From NCBI GenBank assembly GCA_902470095.1, contig CABRFG010000031.1, forward strand, positions 1-26,131: a stretch of DNA of 26,131 nt, in the 5' to 3' direction. Shown piece after piece: positions 7,501 through 15,144 of the stretch. The notes below the pieces were generated by a model. It was not told where the DNA came from. It searched no databases and was given only the letters and a program-made list of their open reading frames with translations. How positions within the stretch are numbered: the first letter of the stretch is position 1; every line of letters begins with the position of its first letter. The stretch is from an uncultured Collinsella sp. Its GTDB lineage: Bacteria; Actinomycetota; Coriobacteriia; Coriobacteriales; Coriobacteriaceae. Made by a program: the position numbers and the translations under genes.

Positions 7501-7630
7501 TGTTCACTCCTTCTTGGGGTTTTAAGCACGGGGCGTGGCCACGATGGGTTGTCCTCGTGCCTCCTGGCTGCATCCGCGCCGCTCATGGCATTTTGCGGTT
7601 TGGACTCGACGCAGCAGGAGCCGACAAAAC
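7501..7630 (-). promoter_or_regulatory. Structured rplE 5' leader
   Basis: The inferred untranslated leader of about 130 nt can form two helices on the minus strand. Helix A pairs 7609-7621 with 7562-7575 (CTCCTG-CTGCGTC against GATGCAG-CCAGGAG, with one bulge and one wobble). Helix B pairs 7553-7560 with 7526-7533 (GCACGAGG with CCCCGTGC, one mismatch) just before the ribosome-binding site. This is compatible with a ribosomal-protein leader, but no known leader motif is recognised. Confidence 0.4.
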
Positions 7631-7637
7631 AATCGGT

Positions 7638-7666
7638 ACTATACGCGCATCGGGAGCGTATTTCCA
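7638..7666 (-). promoter_or_regulatory. Promoter of the rplE-led operon
   Basis: On the minus strand, TGGAAA (7661-7666) and TATAGT (7638-7643) are spaced by exactly 17 bp, matching the consensus at four and five of six positions. Transcription would begin near 7630. It is the only good candidate between xdhC and rplE. Confidence 0.5.
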
Positions 7667-7727
7667 GAAAAACCTCGTCTGCCTGCACAACTCCACAACT
7701 CCCCCGCACAAATGGATCCCAAAAAGC

Positions 7728-7794
7728 AGTTGCGGTGAAATAGGGACTGTTTGGCGGCCTAACAGGCTTAAACAATCCGTATTTCACCGCAACT
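7728..7794. repeat. Long palindromic element, copy 1 (degenerate)
   Basis: 67-bp imperfect palindrome with outer arms AGTTGCGGTGAAATA and TATTTCACCGCAACT. The 25-bp arms differ at only two positions. It is the same element as at 10512-10580, in the same orientation. It lies 17 bp downstream of the xdhC stop codon. A Coriobacterial REP-like or miniature palindrome is the likely class; it may also end transcription of xdhC. Confidence 0.75.
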
Positions 7795-7811
7795 TATTGA
7801 TGGGGATGAGA

Positions 7812-8855
7812 TTAGCGTTTACGGGGAACGAGCTTGGTGCGGCGCAGGTGGATCATCTCGGCGGCTATGGAGATGGCGATCTCCTCGGGGTCCTCGGCCT
7901 CGATGGCAACGCCGATCGGCAGGTGCAGCTCGTCGATCTGGTCCTGCGTAAAGCCCTCCTGCTCCAGGCGAGCGCGCACAAAGGCCGTCTTGCGGCGCGA
8001 ACCCAGACAGCCCAGGTAGGCAGGCTTGGCGCGCATGGCCTGAATCACCACGTCGATATCGGACTTGTGGCCTGCTGTGGCCACGACCACCAAGTCGCGC
8101 GGACCGATGGGGCACAGCTCGTCCAGGTTCTTGTAATCGACCAGGCGACGATCGTAGACGCCGGGCACCCATTCGGGCGTCAACGTGCCGGGGCGATCGT
8201 CGCAGGCCACGACGGCAAAGCCCGCCGCCGTGAGCACGCGCGCCGTCGCGGCGCCCACGTGTCCGCAGCCAAAGATGTAGGTCGGGCCCTCGGGGCAGAG
8301 CGTCTCGATGTGCGCGGGAGGAATCTCGGAGGCGGCGTTGGTGTAGGCAACCTTACTCCCCTCCTCCACCAGCGAAAGCTCGGGGCAGCCGGCAATGGTA
8401 TGGCGCGATGCCTCGCCATGGTACTCGGCCACATCGCCCTCGAGCGCGCTCGCGATAAACGGCTCAAAGTCGATGACGAAGTCGCCGATGCGCCGATAGG
8501 CCAAGACGTCGGCAATTTCCTGGAACAACGGTGCCTGGGTCGCATCCAGATGCAGGTAGCACAGGCAGATAGCTCCGCCGCAGATCATACCGGTATCGGA
8601 GTTCTCGCCGCCCATGGTGTAGCGGACCAGACGCGATTGCCCCGCGGCCAGCAGCTCTCGCGCCTCGTCCAGCGCAAAGAGCTCAATCTTGCCGCCGCCG
8701 ATGGTGCCCGCCTGGCTACCGTCGGCAAAGACGGCCATCCAGGCGCCCACGCCGCGCGGCGACGACCCCGCCGTGCCGGCCACGACCACGAGCTCGCACG
8801 TCTCGCCAGCACGCAGGGCGACAAGCGCCGCATTCACAACATCGAGCTTTTCCAT
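7812..8855 (-). CDS. xdhC: XdhC/CoxI-family molybdenum hydroxylase maturation protein
   Basis: Family members bind molybdenum cofactor, help sulfurate it and insert it into xanthine-dehydrogenase-type enzymes. The 347-aa protein has the N-terminal XdhC/CoxI domain with GTAGSSPRGVGAWMAV at residues 27-42 and GMICGG at 89-94. The C-terminal Rossmann domain has GCGHVGAATARVL from residue 196. The ATG at 8853-8855 follows an AAGGCGG site. yqeB ends 9 bp upstream, so the two form an operon. No xdhA or xdhB catalytic gene is in the window, so its client enzyme is encoded elsewhere. Family assignment is firm; the exact client is inference. Confidence 0.9.
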   Translation of the reverse strand: MEKLDVVNAALVALRAGETCELVVVAGTAGSSPRGVGAWMAVFADGSQAGTIGGGKIELFALDEARELLAAGQSRLVRYTMGGENSDTGMICGGAICLCYLHLDATQAPLFQEIADVLAYRRIGDFVIDFEPFIASALEGDVAEYHGEASRHTIAGCPELSLVEEGSKVAYTNAASEIPPAHIETLCPEGPTYIFGCGHVGAATARVLTAAGFAVVACDDRPGTLTPEWVPGVYDRRLVDYKNLDELCPIGPRDLVVVATAGHKSDIDVVIQAMRAKPAYLGCLGSRRKTAFVRARLEQEGFTQDQIDELHLPIGVAIEAEDPEEIAISIAAEMIHLRRTKLVPRKR

Positions 8856-8864
8856 TGCCGCCTT

Positions 8865-9659
8865 CTATCCTCTAAAGATATCGGTGAGCATAGCGAGCGC
8901 CTCGAGCACGCCGCCGCCGACCGACGTCGCCTTGTCCGAAATGTAGTTGATATAGCTGGCATCGCCGCGCGGATCGACATCGGCGCATTTAAAGCCCTCG
9001 GTCACCTGCACGCCGTTCGCCAAAAGCCCGCGCAGGCAGCCATCGATCTGCGTGCGCATGGGCGTATCGCCCGCGTAGCCAATCACGTCTCCGGCGCGCA
9101 CGATGTCGCCGATTGCGCGGTCGGACCGAAACACGCCGGCGGCGGGGCTGTGGATAACGCGCTCCTTGCCATAGCCGGCGATCACGCCCGGCACGCCCGT
9201 GTTGGGCTGGGGCGAACCTTGGATAATGACACGGCCCAAGAAATGCCCGCGCATGGTCTCGACCACGGCGTCGCAGTCAACCGGCGCGGTAAAGCCCGGC
9301 CCCACGGCGATGACGGCAGGCGCCATGTCGCGCGTGGTACCCAGGTTGCGCTTGGCCAAAATCGCGTCGACCACGGCAGCGGGTTTAAGCTCATCGAGCA
9401 TCTTGGCCTGGGGGTCTACCACGACGGCGACGTCTCCGGCCTCGGTAATTGCAAGCGCCTCTGCCGGCGTCTGCGCCAAGCGAGCGCGAATGCCCTCGAC
9501 CTGGACCTCGCCCAGGCAAATGGCCTCGCAAAAACTGATTGTGCGGCGGATGCACGTGGGAACCGCGATATCGGCCATAACGACCGACACGCCGGCGCGC
9601 ACCAAACGGGCGGCGACGCCCGTGGCAATATCGCCGGCGCCGCGAACATAAACGAGCAT
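8865..9659 (-). CDS. yqeB: YqeB, selenium-dependent molybdenum hydroxylase maturation protein
   Basis: 264-aa protein of the YqeB (EF2563) family, which co-occurs with YqeC and the selenium-dependent molybdenum hydroxylase trait. It starts MLVYVRGAGDIATGVAARLV, a Rossmann-like GxGDxxxG stretch, and has conserved VIAVGPGFTAPVDCDAVVET and IIQGSPQPNTGVPG motifs. The molecular role is unproven; involvement in making the selenium-containing labile cofactor is the accepted idea. The ATG at 9657-9659 has a GGGAGGTG site. It is transcribed with xdhC and divergently from yqeC. Confidence 0.88.
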   Translation of the reverse strand: MLVYVRGAGDIATGVAARLVRAGVSVVMADIAVPTCIRRTISFCEAICLGEVQVEGIRARLAQTPAEALAITEAGDVAVVVDPQAKMLDELKPAAVVDAILAKRNLGTTRDMAPAVIAVGPGFTAPVDCDAVVETMRGHFLGRVIIQGSPQPNTGVPGVIAGYGKERVIHSPAAGVFRSDRAIGDIVRAGDVIGYAGDTPMRTQIDGCLRGLLANGVQVTEGFKCADVDPRGDASYINYISDKATSVGGGVLEALAMLTDIFRG

Positions 9660-9700
9660 TCCCGGGGCACCTCCCTGTGCTACGGTTTGAGCAGAGCAAA

Positions 9701-9738
9701 AGCGGTTCGACCGCTACTCTGATGATTATTTATTATCA
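9701..9738. promoter_or_regulatory. Two palindromes in the yqeB-yqeC divergent region
   Basis: A perfect inverted repeat, AGCGGT-TCG-ACCGCT (9701-9715), is followed by a near-perfect 19-bp palindrome, TGATGAT-TATTT-ATTATCA (9720-9738). They lie between divergent starts, upstream of a TATTAT sequence (9742-9747) that could be the yqeC -10. They are positioned as operators for one or both genes. The binding protein is unknown. Confidence 0.45.
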
Positions 9739-9761
9739 CAGTATTATACGGCGGTGAACAG

Positions 9762-10496
9762 ATGGAAACGGTTAGCGGCAATCTTGCCTCGGCGCTCAGG
9801 ATCAAGCCGGGCATTACCGCGATTATCGGCAGCGGTGGCAAGTCGACGTTGCTGAAGACGCTCGGCCTTGAGCTTATGCGCGCGGGTGGCCGCGTGCTCC
9901 TCTGCACCACCACGCATATGCTTCCCGTTGCCGGCGTGCCATGGGACGGGTCGAATCGTCGCCTGGACGCCGCGCCTTGGAAGCCGGGCACCTCGCATGT
10001 CCCCGGTTGCACCTGCGAGGCATGCGCGGGCATGAGCCGCGGAAGTATCTGCCAGGCGGGTGTTTTGGACCCGGAGACGGGCAAACTCTCCTCCCCTGCC
10101 GAGCCGCTCGACCAGCTGGCGCAGCGCTTTGACTACGTCCTAGCCGAGGCGGACGGCAGCAAGCGGCTCCCGCTCAAGGCGCATGCCCCGTGGGAGCCGG
10201 TCGTTCCCGCCGGCACGGCCAACGTCATCTGGCTCGTCGGCGCCTCGGGGCTCAGCAAGCCCATCAACGAAGCCGTCCACCGCCCCGAGCTCTTTTGCGA
10301 GCGTTGCGGCTGCGAGCTCACCGACATCGCCACGCCCGAGCGCGTCGCCCAGGTGCTCAATGCCGAGATGCAGGCGCTGAAACTCAGCACCGCACGCGTC
10401 ATGCTCAACCAAGTCGACACGCTCAGCGACCCCACGATGGCCGACCGCTTCGAGGCAGCCCTCGGCCGCCCCGTCGTCGCCAGCAGCCTCAAATAG
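9762..10496 (+). CDS. yqeC: YqeC, putative selenium-dependent hydroxylase accessory protein
   Basis: 244-aa protein of the YqeC family, a genomic marker of selenium-dependent molybdenum hydroxylases. A P-loop-like IGSGGKSTLLKTLG lies at residues 22-35, TTTHM at 49-53, and the family signature EADGSKRLPLKAHAPWEPV in the middle. Cysteines at 83, 85 and 88 (CTCEAC) and a CERCGC cluster near residue 178 could bind metal. Biochemical function is not established. The ATG at 9762 has a GGTGA-type site. It is divergent from yqeB-xdhC and convergent with hyuA, with the palindrome copy 2 between them. Confidence 0.87.
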   Translation: METVSGNLASALRIKPGITAIIGSGGKSTLLKTLGLELMRAGGRVLLCTTTHMLPVAGVPWDGSNRRLDAAPWKPGTSHVPGCTCEACAGMSRGSICQAGVLDPETGKLSSPAEPLDQLAQRFDYVLAEADGSKRLPLKAHAPWEPVVPAGTANVIWLVGASGLSKPINEAVHRPELFCERCGCELTDIATPERVAQVLNAEMQALKLSTARVMLNQVDTLSDPTMADRFEAALGRPVVASSLK

Positions 10497-10511
10497 CCGG
10501 CCCCATCTCGT

Positions 10512-10580
10512 CAGTTGCGGTGAAATACGGACTGTTTGGCCGCCAAACGGCCGCAAACAGTCCGTATTTCACCGCAACTG
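10512..10580. repeat. Long perfect palindromic element, copy 2
   Basis: 69-bp element with perfect 27-bp arms (10512-10538 and 10554-10580) and a 15-bp centre that itself contains GCCG/CGGC. It lies in the convergent gap between the yqeC and hyuA 3' ends, 15 bp and 26 bp from their stops. It is the same element as 7728-7794. The folded RNA would be very stable and may terminate both transcripts, though no T-tract follows. Confidence 0.85.
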
Positions 10581-10606
10581 CGGAGGGGGGTCCGGCACTC
10601 CCCCTG

Positions 10607-11974
10607 TTAGCGGGGCACGTAGCGGCCGGGTTGGGCTCCGGTGGGCTCGCCGTCGCGTGCCACCAGCACGCCGTTCACAAACACGGCCTTGGCGCGGCCA
10701 TGTGCCTCAAAGCCCTCGAGCGGCGTGTAGTCCACGGCCTGATGCTGTGTCGCGGCGCTGATCGTCCAGCGCGCCTGGGGATCCCACACGCACACGTCGG
10801 CATCGGCACCCTCGGCAAGACAGCCCTTGCGCGGATACATGCCAAAAACGCGCGCCGGGTTCTCGCTCATCAAGCGGCAGAGGTCCTCGGGGCCCAGCTG
10901 GCCCTCAAAGCTCGTGGCAATCGCGACGGGACGATGCTCCACGCCGGGCCCGCCGTTGGGAATCGCGCGGAAGTCGTCGCGCCCGCGGTCCTTTTGCCCG
11001 TGCAGGTTAAAGCTGCAGTGGTCGGTCGCAATCGTATCGATCTCGCCGGCCACAAGCGCCTCGCGCAGGGCCGCACGGTCGCCGGCATGGCGCAACGGCG
11101 GACTCATCACGTACTTGGCGCCCGCAAAGCCGTCCTCGCCCTGCTCCAGATAGCAGGTGTCGTCGAGCATCAGATACTGGGGGCATGTCTCGACATAGAT
11201 GTTCTTCTGCCCGCGCGCTTTGGCAGCGCGAATGGCCTCGAGCCCCAGCTTGGTCGAAAGGTGCACCACGTTGACCGGAGCGTCCCCGGCCAGGTGCGCC
11301 AGATACAGCAGGCGGCTCACGGCCTCACCCTCACACACGTCCGGACGGCTGAGCGCATGCCCCTCGGGCCCATGAATCCCCTGCTCGTACACGCGCTTCT
11401 GCAGTTCATTCACCAACGTGCCGTTCTCGCAATGCACGCACAGGATACCGCCCACGCGCTTGAGCTCCTCCAGCACCTCGAGCGTCTCGGCATCGTCCAA
11501 GCGCAGGTGGTCATAGGCAAAGTAGGTCTTGAACGACGACACGCCCGCCTCGCGCATGGCCGAAAGATCGGCGCGGTTGCGCTCATCCCACTCGGCGAGT
11601 GCCATATGAAAAGCGTAGTTGACCGTGCAGGTTCCGTCGGCGCGGCGATGCCACTCGGCCAAGGCATCGGGCATGGTCACGCCGCGATCGGCCGTCGCGT
11701 AGTCCACGATGGTCGTCGTACCGCCGCAGGCAGCCGCACGCGTACCGGTCTCAAAGCTATCGGCTGTCCAATCTATGCCAGTCCAGCACTGCATATGCGT
11801 GTGGCCGTCGATAAAGCCGGGAAACACCCAGCAGCCCGCGGCGTCCTCGACGGTATCGTTGGCGCCCGGCTCAATCGCTGCGGCGATCCGCACGATCTTG
11901 TCGCCCTCCATGGCAAGGTCGGCGCGGCGAAGCCCCTGGGGCGTCACGAGCGCGCCGTTTTTGATGATGATCAT
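10607..11974 (-). CDS. hyuA: D-hydantoinase/dihydropyrimidinase-family amidohydrolase
   Basis: 455-aa cyclic amidohydrolase, orthologous in context to E. coli HyuA. The binuclear metal site is complete: His58 and His60 in DGHTH, the lysine to be carboxylated, Lys149 in SSFKTYF, His181 in VHCENGT, His238 in VHLS and Asp318 in ATDHC. These enzymes open hydantoin, dihydropyrimidine or related ureide rings. The true substrate here is not known. The ATG at 11972-11974 has an AAGGAG site. It follows the mocA-like gene by 9 bp, so the two are co-transcribed. Its position beside carbamoyltransferase and carbamate kinase genes suggests ring opening feeding a carbamoyl-yielding pathway (inference). Confidence 0.92.
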   Translation of the reverse strand: MIIIKNGALVTPQGLRRADLAMEGDKIVRIAAAIEPGANDTVEDAAGCWVFPGFIDGHTHMQCWTGIDWTADSFETGTRAAACGGTTTIVDYATADRGVTMPDALAEWHRRADGTCTVNYAFHMALAEWDERNRADLSAMREAGVSSFKTYFAYDHLRLDDAETLEVLEELKRVGGILCVHCENGTLVNELQKRVYEQGIHGPEGHALSRPDVCEGEAVSRLLYLAHLAGDAPVNVVHLSTKLGLEAIRAAKARGQKNIYVETCPQYLMLDDTCYLEQGEDGFAGAKYVMSPPLRHAGDRAALREALVAGEIDTIATDHCSFNLHGQKDRGRDDFRAIPNGGPGVEHRPVAIATSFEGQLGPEDLCRLMSENPARVFGMYPRKGCLAEGADADVCVWDPQARWTISAATQHQAVDYTPLEGFEAHGRAKAVFVNGVLVARDGEPTGAQPGRYVPR

Positions 11975-11983
11975 AATTGCTCC

Positions 11984-12598
11984 TTATTGATTGATGCAGT
12001 TGGCCACGCGATCAAAATACGAGCAGGCGGCAATATGCTCTGTTATGCAGCGCTGTCCCTTGACGGTATCGACGTCCCACAGCTCGTAGGCACGCGCCTC
12101 GACCAGCGCAACGTCGACGCGACCTTTGAGAATCGAGCCCCCGCCGTCCTTGCCCTCAAGACACATAAGTGCATCGAACAGTTCCGCCGGAAAGAGCACC
12201 GGGCTCGAAGGCTCACCGCTGCACGCCAAGCGCACCGGATGTTTGCGGCCACGCTCGTCAAACGCGTGAACCATAGCCTCAAAAGAATCCGAACTCACAA
12301 GTGGCTGGTCGCCCGGTAAAAAGAGGCAACCTTTCCAGTTGCGTTCGACTCCCCACGAAAGGCCCGCACGGACGCTTTCGCTGCGCAGCTCGCCATCGTG
12401 CAGCACGCACGGGCAATGCTTGTCCTCGCAAATCTGGGCGACCTCGGGCCAACGCGTCGAAACCACAACGTCAAAGCCCCGGGGAACCGAATCGATGGTC
12501 CGGGCAATCAGCGGCTCGCCATAGATATCGGCGAGCATCTTGTTGGAGCCAAACCGCTTGCCCTCGCCCGAAGCCATAATGACGCAACCGAGTTTCAT
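11984..12598 (-). CDS. mocA: MocA/YgfJ-type molybdenum cofactor nucleotidyltransferase
   Basis: 204-aa protein of the MobA-like NTP transferase fold, matching the E. coli MocA (YgfJ) type that attaches CMP to molybdopterin for xanthine-dehydrogenase-class enzymes. The N-terminus carries the nucleotide-binding signature GCVIMASGEGKRFGSNKML, and the metal-binding region contains FLPGDQPLV. The ATG at 12596-12598 has a GGGAGG site upstream. It heads a two-gene operon with hyuA and lies close to xdhC-yqeB-yqeC, which act on the same cofactor. CTP versus GTP specificity cannot be read with certainty from the sequence. Confidence 0.85.
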   Translation of the reverse strand: MKLGCVIMASGEGKRFGSNKMLADIYGEPLIARTIDSVPRGFDVVVSTRWPEVAQICEDKHCPCVLHDGELRSESVRAGLSWGVERNWKGCLFLPGDQPLVSSDSFEAMVHAFDERGRKHPVRLACSGEPSSPVLFPAELFDALMCLEGKDGGGSILKGRVDVALVEARAYELWDVDTVKGQRCITEHIAACSYFDRVANCINQ

Positions 12599-12628
12599 CT
12601 CCGCAAACCTCCCCTGGCTGCTTTGGAC

Positions 12629-12656
12629 ACCATAGTTGCTATACCCACCATACCAA
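12629..12656 (-). promoter_or_regulatory. Possible promoter of mocA-hyuA
   Basis: On the minus strand, TTGGTA (12651-12656) and TATGGT (12629-12634) are 16 bp apart, each matching four of six consensus positions. They lie between the carbamate kinase terminator and mocA. Confidence 0.33.
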
Positions 12657-12721
12657 GCTCACACTCCGTCGGAACAGGCACGCACTCGTTTTCCAGCGAA
12701 CGACCCTTGGCTCTCCATAGC

Positions 12722-12757
12722 ACAAAGGAGGGCACCCCGCGACGCAGGGCACCCTCC
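12722..12757 (-). terminator. Terminator after carbamate kinase
   Basis: In minus-strand RNA, GGAGGGTGCCC pairs along 11 bp with GGGTGCCCTCC; the central U-G and G-U wobbles are possible only in this orientation. A TTTGTG tract follows. It lies 18 bp after the arcC stop and would end the ygeX-ygeY-ygeW-arcC transcript. Confidence 0.7.
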
Positions 12758-12775
12758 TCAATGGTGCAGATATGC

Positions 12776-13726
12776 CTACTCAGCGTCGCCGGTAAACGTG
12801 GTACCGGTCTTGCCGGCAAGACCGTCACGCGCCTTCTCGAGCAGCGTGATGAGCGCCGTGCGGCCCGGCTTGCTCTCGGCAAACGTCGAGGCGGCCTGAA
12901 CCTTGGGCAGCATGGAGCCACGACCGAACTCGTTGGCCTCGGACAGACGCTTTACGTCAGCCGCGGTCAGCGTGTCGAGCCACTGCTCGTGGTCGGTGCC
13001 AAAGCCAATGGCAACCTTCTCCACGGCCGTCAGGATAATCAGGGCATCGGCGTCGAGCTGCTCGGCGAGCTTCTCGGCCGCAAAGTCCTTATCGATGACG
13101 GCGGCAGCGCCCTTAAGGTGGTTGCCCTGGGACTTGGTGACGGGAATGCCGCCACCGCCGCAGGAGATCACCACATGGTTGGACTCGACGAGCGACTTAA
13201 TGGTGTCGAGCTCGACGATGTTCACGGGCTTGGGCGAGGCAACCACGCGACGGAAGCCCTGCTTCTCGTCGTGGATGAACTGATAGCCGCGATCGGCCTC
13301 CAGCTCCTTGGCCTCGGCCTCGCTCATCCACGGACCGATCGGCTTGACCGGGTCGGCAAAGGCCGGGTCGTCCGCCGCAACCTCGACCTGGGTGAGCACG
13401 GTCGCGACACCCTTGTCGATATTGCGGTCGAGCATTTCCTCGCGCAGCGCATTTTGCAGGTCATAGCCAATGTAGCCCTGGCTCATGGCGCCGCAAACGG
13501 ACAAGGGGCAGGGAACGTACTTCTGAGGATTAGAGCGCGTGAGCTCAGCCATCGCGTTGGCGATCATGCCCACCTGGGGACCGTTGCCGTGCACGACGAC
13601 GACCTCGTTGCCCTCCTCGATCAGGTCGACGATAGCCTTGGAAGTCGTCTTGACGGCCTCCATCTGCTCGGGAAGGTTGGCGCCGAGGGCGTTTCCGCCC
13701 AGGGCGACAACGATACGCTTAGCCAT
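12776..13726 (-). CDS. arcC: Carbamate kinase
   Basis: Transfers phosphate between carbamoyl phosphate/ADP and carbamate/ATP, giving ATP in the catabolic direction. The 316-aa length is standard. Family motifs are visible: VALGGNALG at residues 7-15, VVHGNGPQVG near 44-53, VISCGGGGIPV near 193 and the aspartate-containing AAVIDKD. The ATG at 13724-13726 lacks a strong ribosome-binding site and starts 14 bp after ygeW, so coupling to ygeW translation is likely. It is equivalent to YqeA of the E. coli cluster, and next to YgeW it makes a plausible carbamoyl-phosphate-to-ATP step. Confidence 0.95.
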   Translation of the reverse strand: MAKRIVVALGGNALGANLPEQMEAVKTTSKAIVDLIEEGNEVVVVHGNGPQVGMIANAMAELTRSNPQKYVPCPLSVCGAMSQGYIGYDLQNALREEMLDRNIDKGVATVLTQVEVAADDPAFADPVKPIGPWMSEAEAKELEADRGYQFIHDEKQGFRRVVASPKPVNIVELDTIKSLVESNHVVISCGGGGIPVTKSQGNHLKGAAAVIDKDFAAEKLAEQLDADALIILTAVEKVAIGFGTDHEQWLDTLTAADVKRLSEANEFGRGSMLPKVQAASTFAESKPGRTALITLLEKARDGLAGKTGTTFTGDAE

Positions 13727-13740
13727 TTCTCAGCCCAGCT

Positions 13741-14943
13741 TTAGGCCTGGAACCAACGGGCGGTGTTGCGCTCGTCGAGGGCCTTGAGGGTAGCGGCGGG
13801 ATCGGCAACCTTCTGCAGGAACATCATGGCTGCGATGGCGTACGGCTTGTAGCTGGCCTCCTTGTACATGCCCACGCGGTGCATGTCGAAGACGTCGGCG
13901 TTGACCTCGCCGTGCTCGCAGGAGACACCGGAGATGTCGGCGGGCAGCGGATGCATAAAGATAGTGTCCTGGCCGTTGGCGGTCTTCTCCATGAGCTCGG
14001 TCGTGGAGCACCAATCCTGATGCGTGGCGTTCTGGGCGAGCAGCTCCTTCTCGAGCGCTGCGATGCCGGCGTCGTCGCCCTCGGCGTACAGGTTGGTACG
14101 CTTTTCCATGGCGGCAAACGGAGCCCAGCTCTTGGGGATCACGATGTCGGCGCCCTCGAAGGCCTCGGCCATGGTGTTGACCTGCTTAAAGGTGGTGCCG
14201 GACTCGGCGGCATAGGTCTTGGCGCGCTCGACGACCTCGGGCATGAGGTCGTAGCCCTCGGGGTGAGCCAGGGTGACGTCCATGCCAAAGCGGGGCAGCA
14301 GGCTGATTAGCGACTGCGGGCAGGACAGCGGCTTGCCGTAAGAGGGCGAATAGGCCCAGGTGACGGCAACCTTCTTGCCCTTGAGGTTCTCGAGGCCGCC
14401 AAACTCGTTGATAAGGTAGAGCATGTCGGCAGAGGACTGCGTGGGGTGATCGGAGTCGGACTGCAGGGAGATGAGCGTGGGACGGTGATCCAGAACGCCG
14501 TCCTCGTAAGCCTGCCGGACAGACTCGGAGACCTCGGCCATGTAGGCGTCGCCCTTGCCGATGTACATGTCGTCGCGGATGCCGATGACATCGGCCATGA
14601 AGGAGATCATGGTAGCGGTCTCGCGGACGGTCTCGCCGTGGGCGATCTGGGACTTCTTCTCGTCCAGGTCCTGCAGCTCGAGGCCGAGCAGGTTGGCGGC
14701 CTTAGAGAAGGAGAAGCGCGTACGGGTGGAGTTGTCGCGGAACAGGGAGACGGCCAGACCCGAGTCGAAGATCTTGGACGAGACGTTGTTCTCGCGCAGC
14801 TCGCGCAGGGCGTCGGCGACGATGTAGAGAGCCTTGAGCTCATCGGTAGTCTTGTCCCAGGTGTGCAGGAAGTCGCTGCCGTACATACCCTTAAAATCGA
14901 GGCCGTTCAGCTGCTCGACGAGCTCGGTAAACTTAGCGTCCAT
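13741..14943 (-). CDS. ygeW: Knotted carbamoyltransferase YgeW
   Basis: 400-aa member of the ornithine/aspartate carbamoyltransferase superfamily. The carbamoyl-phosphate signature STRTR is at residues 72-76, followed by SDHPTQ and HPLPADISGVSCEHGEV. The long insert around GDAYMAEVSESVRQAYEDG and the overall length match YgeW, not OTC or ATC. The natural second substrate is undefined for this family; an oxamate- or ureide-like carbamoyl donor has been proposed. The ATG at 14941-14943 is chosen for its AAAGGA site and because the conserved protein starts there; the frame stays open upstream but without support. Confidence 0.93.
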   Translation of the reverse strand: MDAKFTELVEQLNGLDFKGMYGSDFLHTWDKTTDELKALYIVADALRELRENNVSSKIFDSGLAVSLFRDNSTRTRFSFSKAANLLGLELQDLDEKKSQIAHGETVRETATMISFMADVIGIRDDMYIGKGDAYMAEVSESVRQAYEDGVLDHRPTLISLQSDSDHPTQSSADMLYLINEFGGLENLKGKKVAVTWAYSPSYGKPLSCPQSLISLLPRFGMDVTLAHPEGYDLMPEVVERAKTYAAESGTTFKQVNTMAEAFEGADIVIPKSWAPFAAMEKRTNLYAEGDDAGIAALEKELLAQNATHQDWCSTTELMEKTANGQDTIFMHPLPADISGVSCEHGEVNADVFDMHRVGMYKEASYKPYAIAAMMFLQKVADPAATLKALDERNTARWFQA

Positions 14944-14986
14944 GGAAATGTCCTTTCTAAAGATGAAACGATCGCAGTGAATAGAT

Positions 14987-15026
14987 GTGCTCCGGCATGC
15001 GCGTGTGGCTAGAACATGCAGAGCAC
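14987..15026 (-). other. Stem-loop in the ygeY-ygeW gap
   Basis: The 201-bp gap contains a hairpin with outer stem GTGCTC/GAGCAC and inner stem GCATG/CATGC (14987-15026). A second inverted repeat, CCGGGG/CCCCGG, occurs nearer the ygeY end. No T-tract follows either on the minus strand. They could tune the relative expression of ygeY and ygeW or mark an RNA cleavage point. Confidence 0.4.
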
Positions 15027-15144
15027 CATGACGAGGACCCGCCACCGTTGAGGAAGCATGGGAGATAACGACCGCGGGCCCCAAGTCAACAGGGGGTGCC
15101 GGGGACACGAGCGGCCCCCGGCTCAACAAAATCGAGGAATGGGA

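Noticed and set aside
7500..9722. Very long plus-strand open frame antisense to xdhC and yqeB
   Set aside because: It covers two recognisable minus-strand genes and a palindrome; the translation resembles no protein and has no start signal.
10190..12319. Long plus-strand open frame across the yqeC end, the palindrome and hyuA
   Set aside because: Same cause; hyuA on the opposite strand has complete catalytic residues.
14944..15129. N-terminal extension of YgeW to an upstream start
   Set aside because: The extension is unlike the family, spans the hairpin, and the internal ATG has a good ribosome-binding site.
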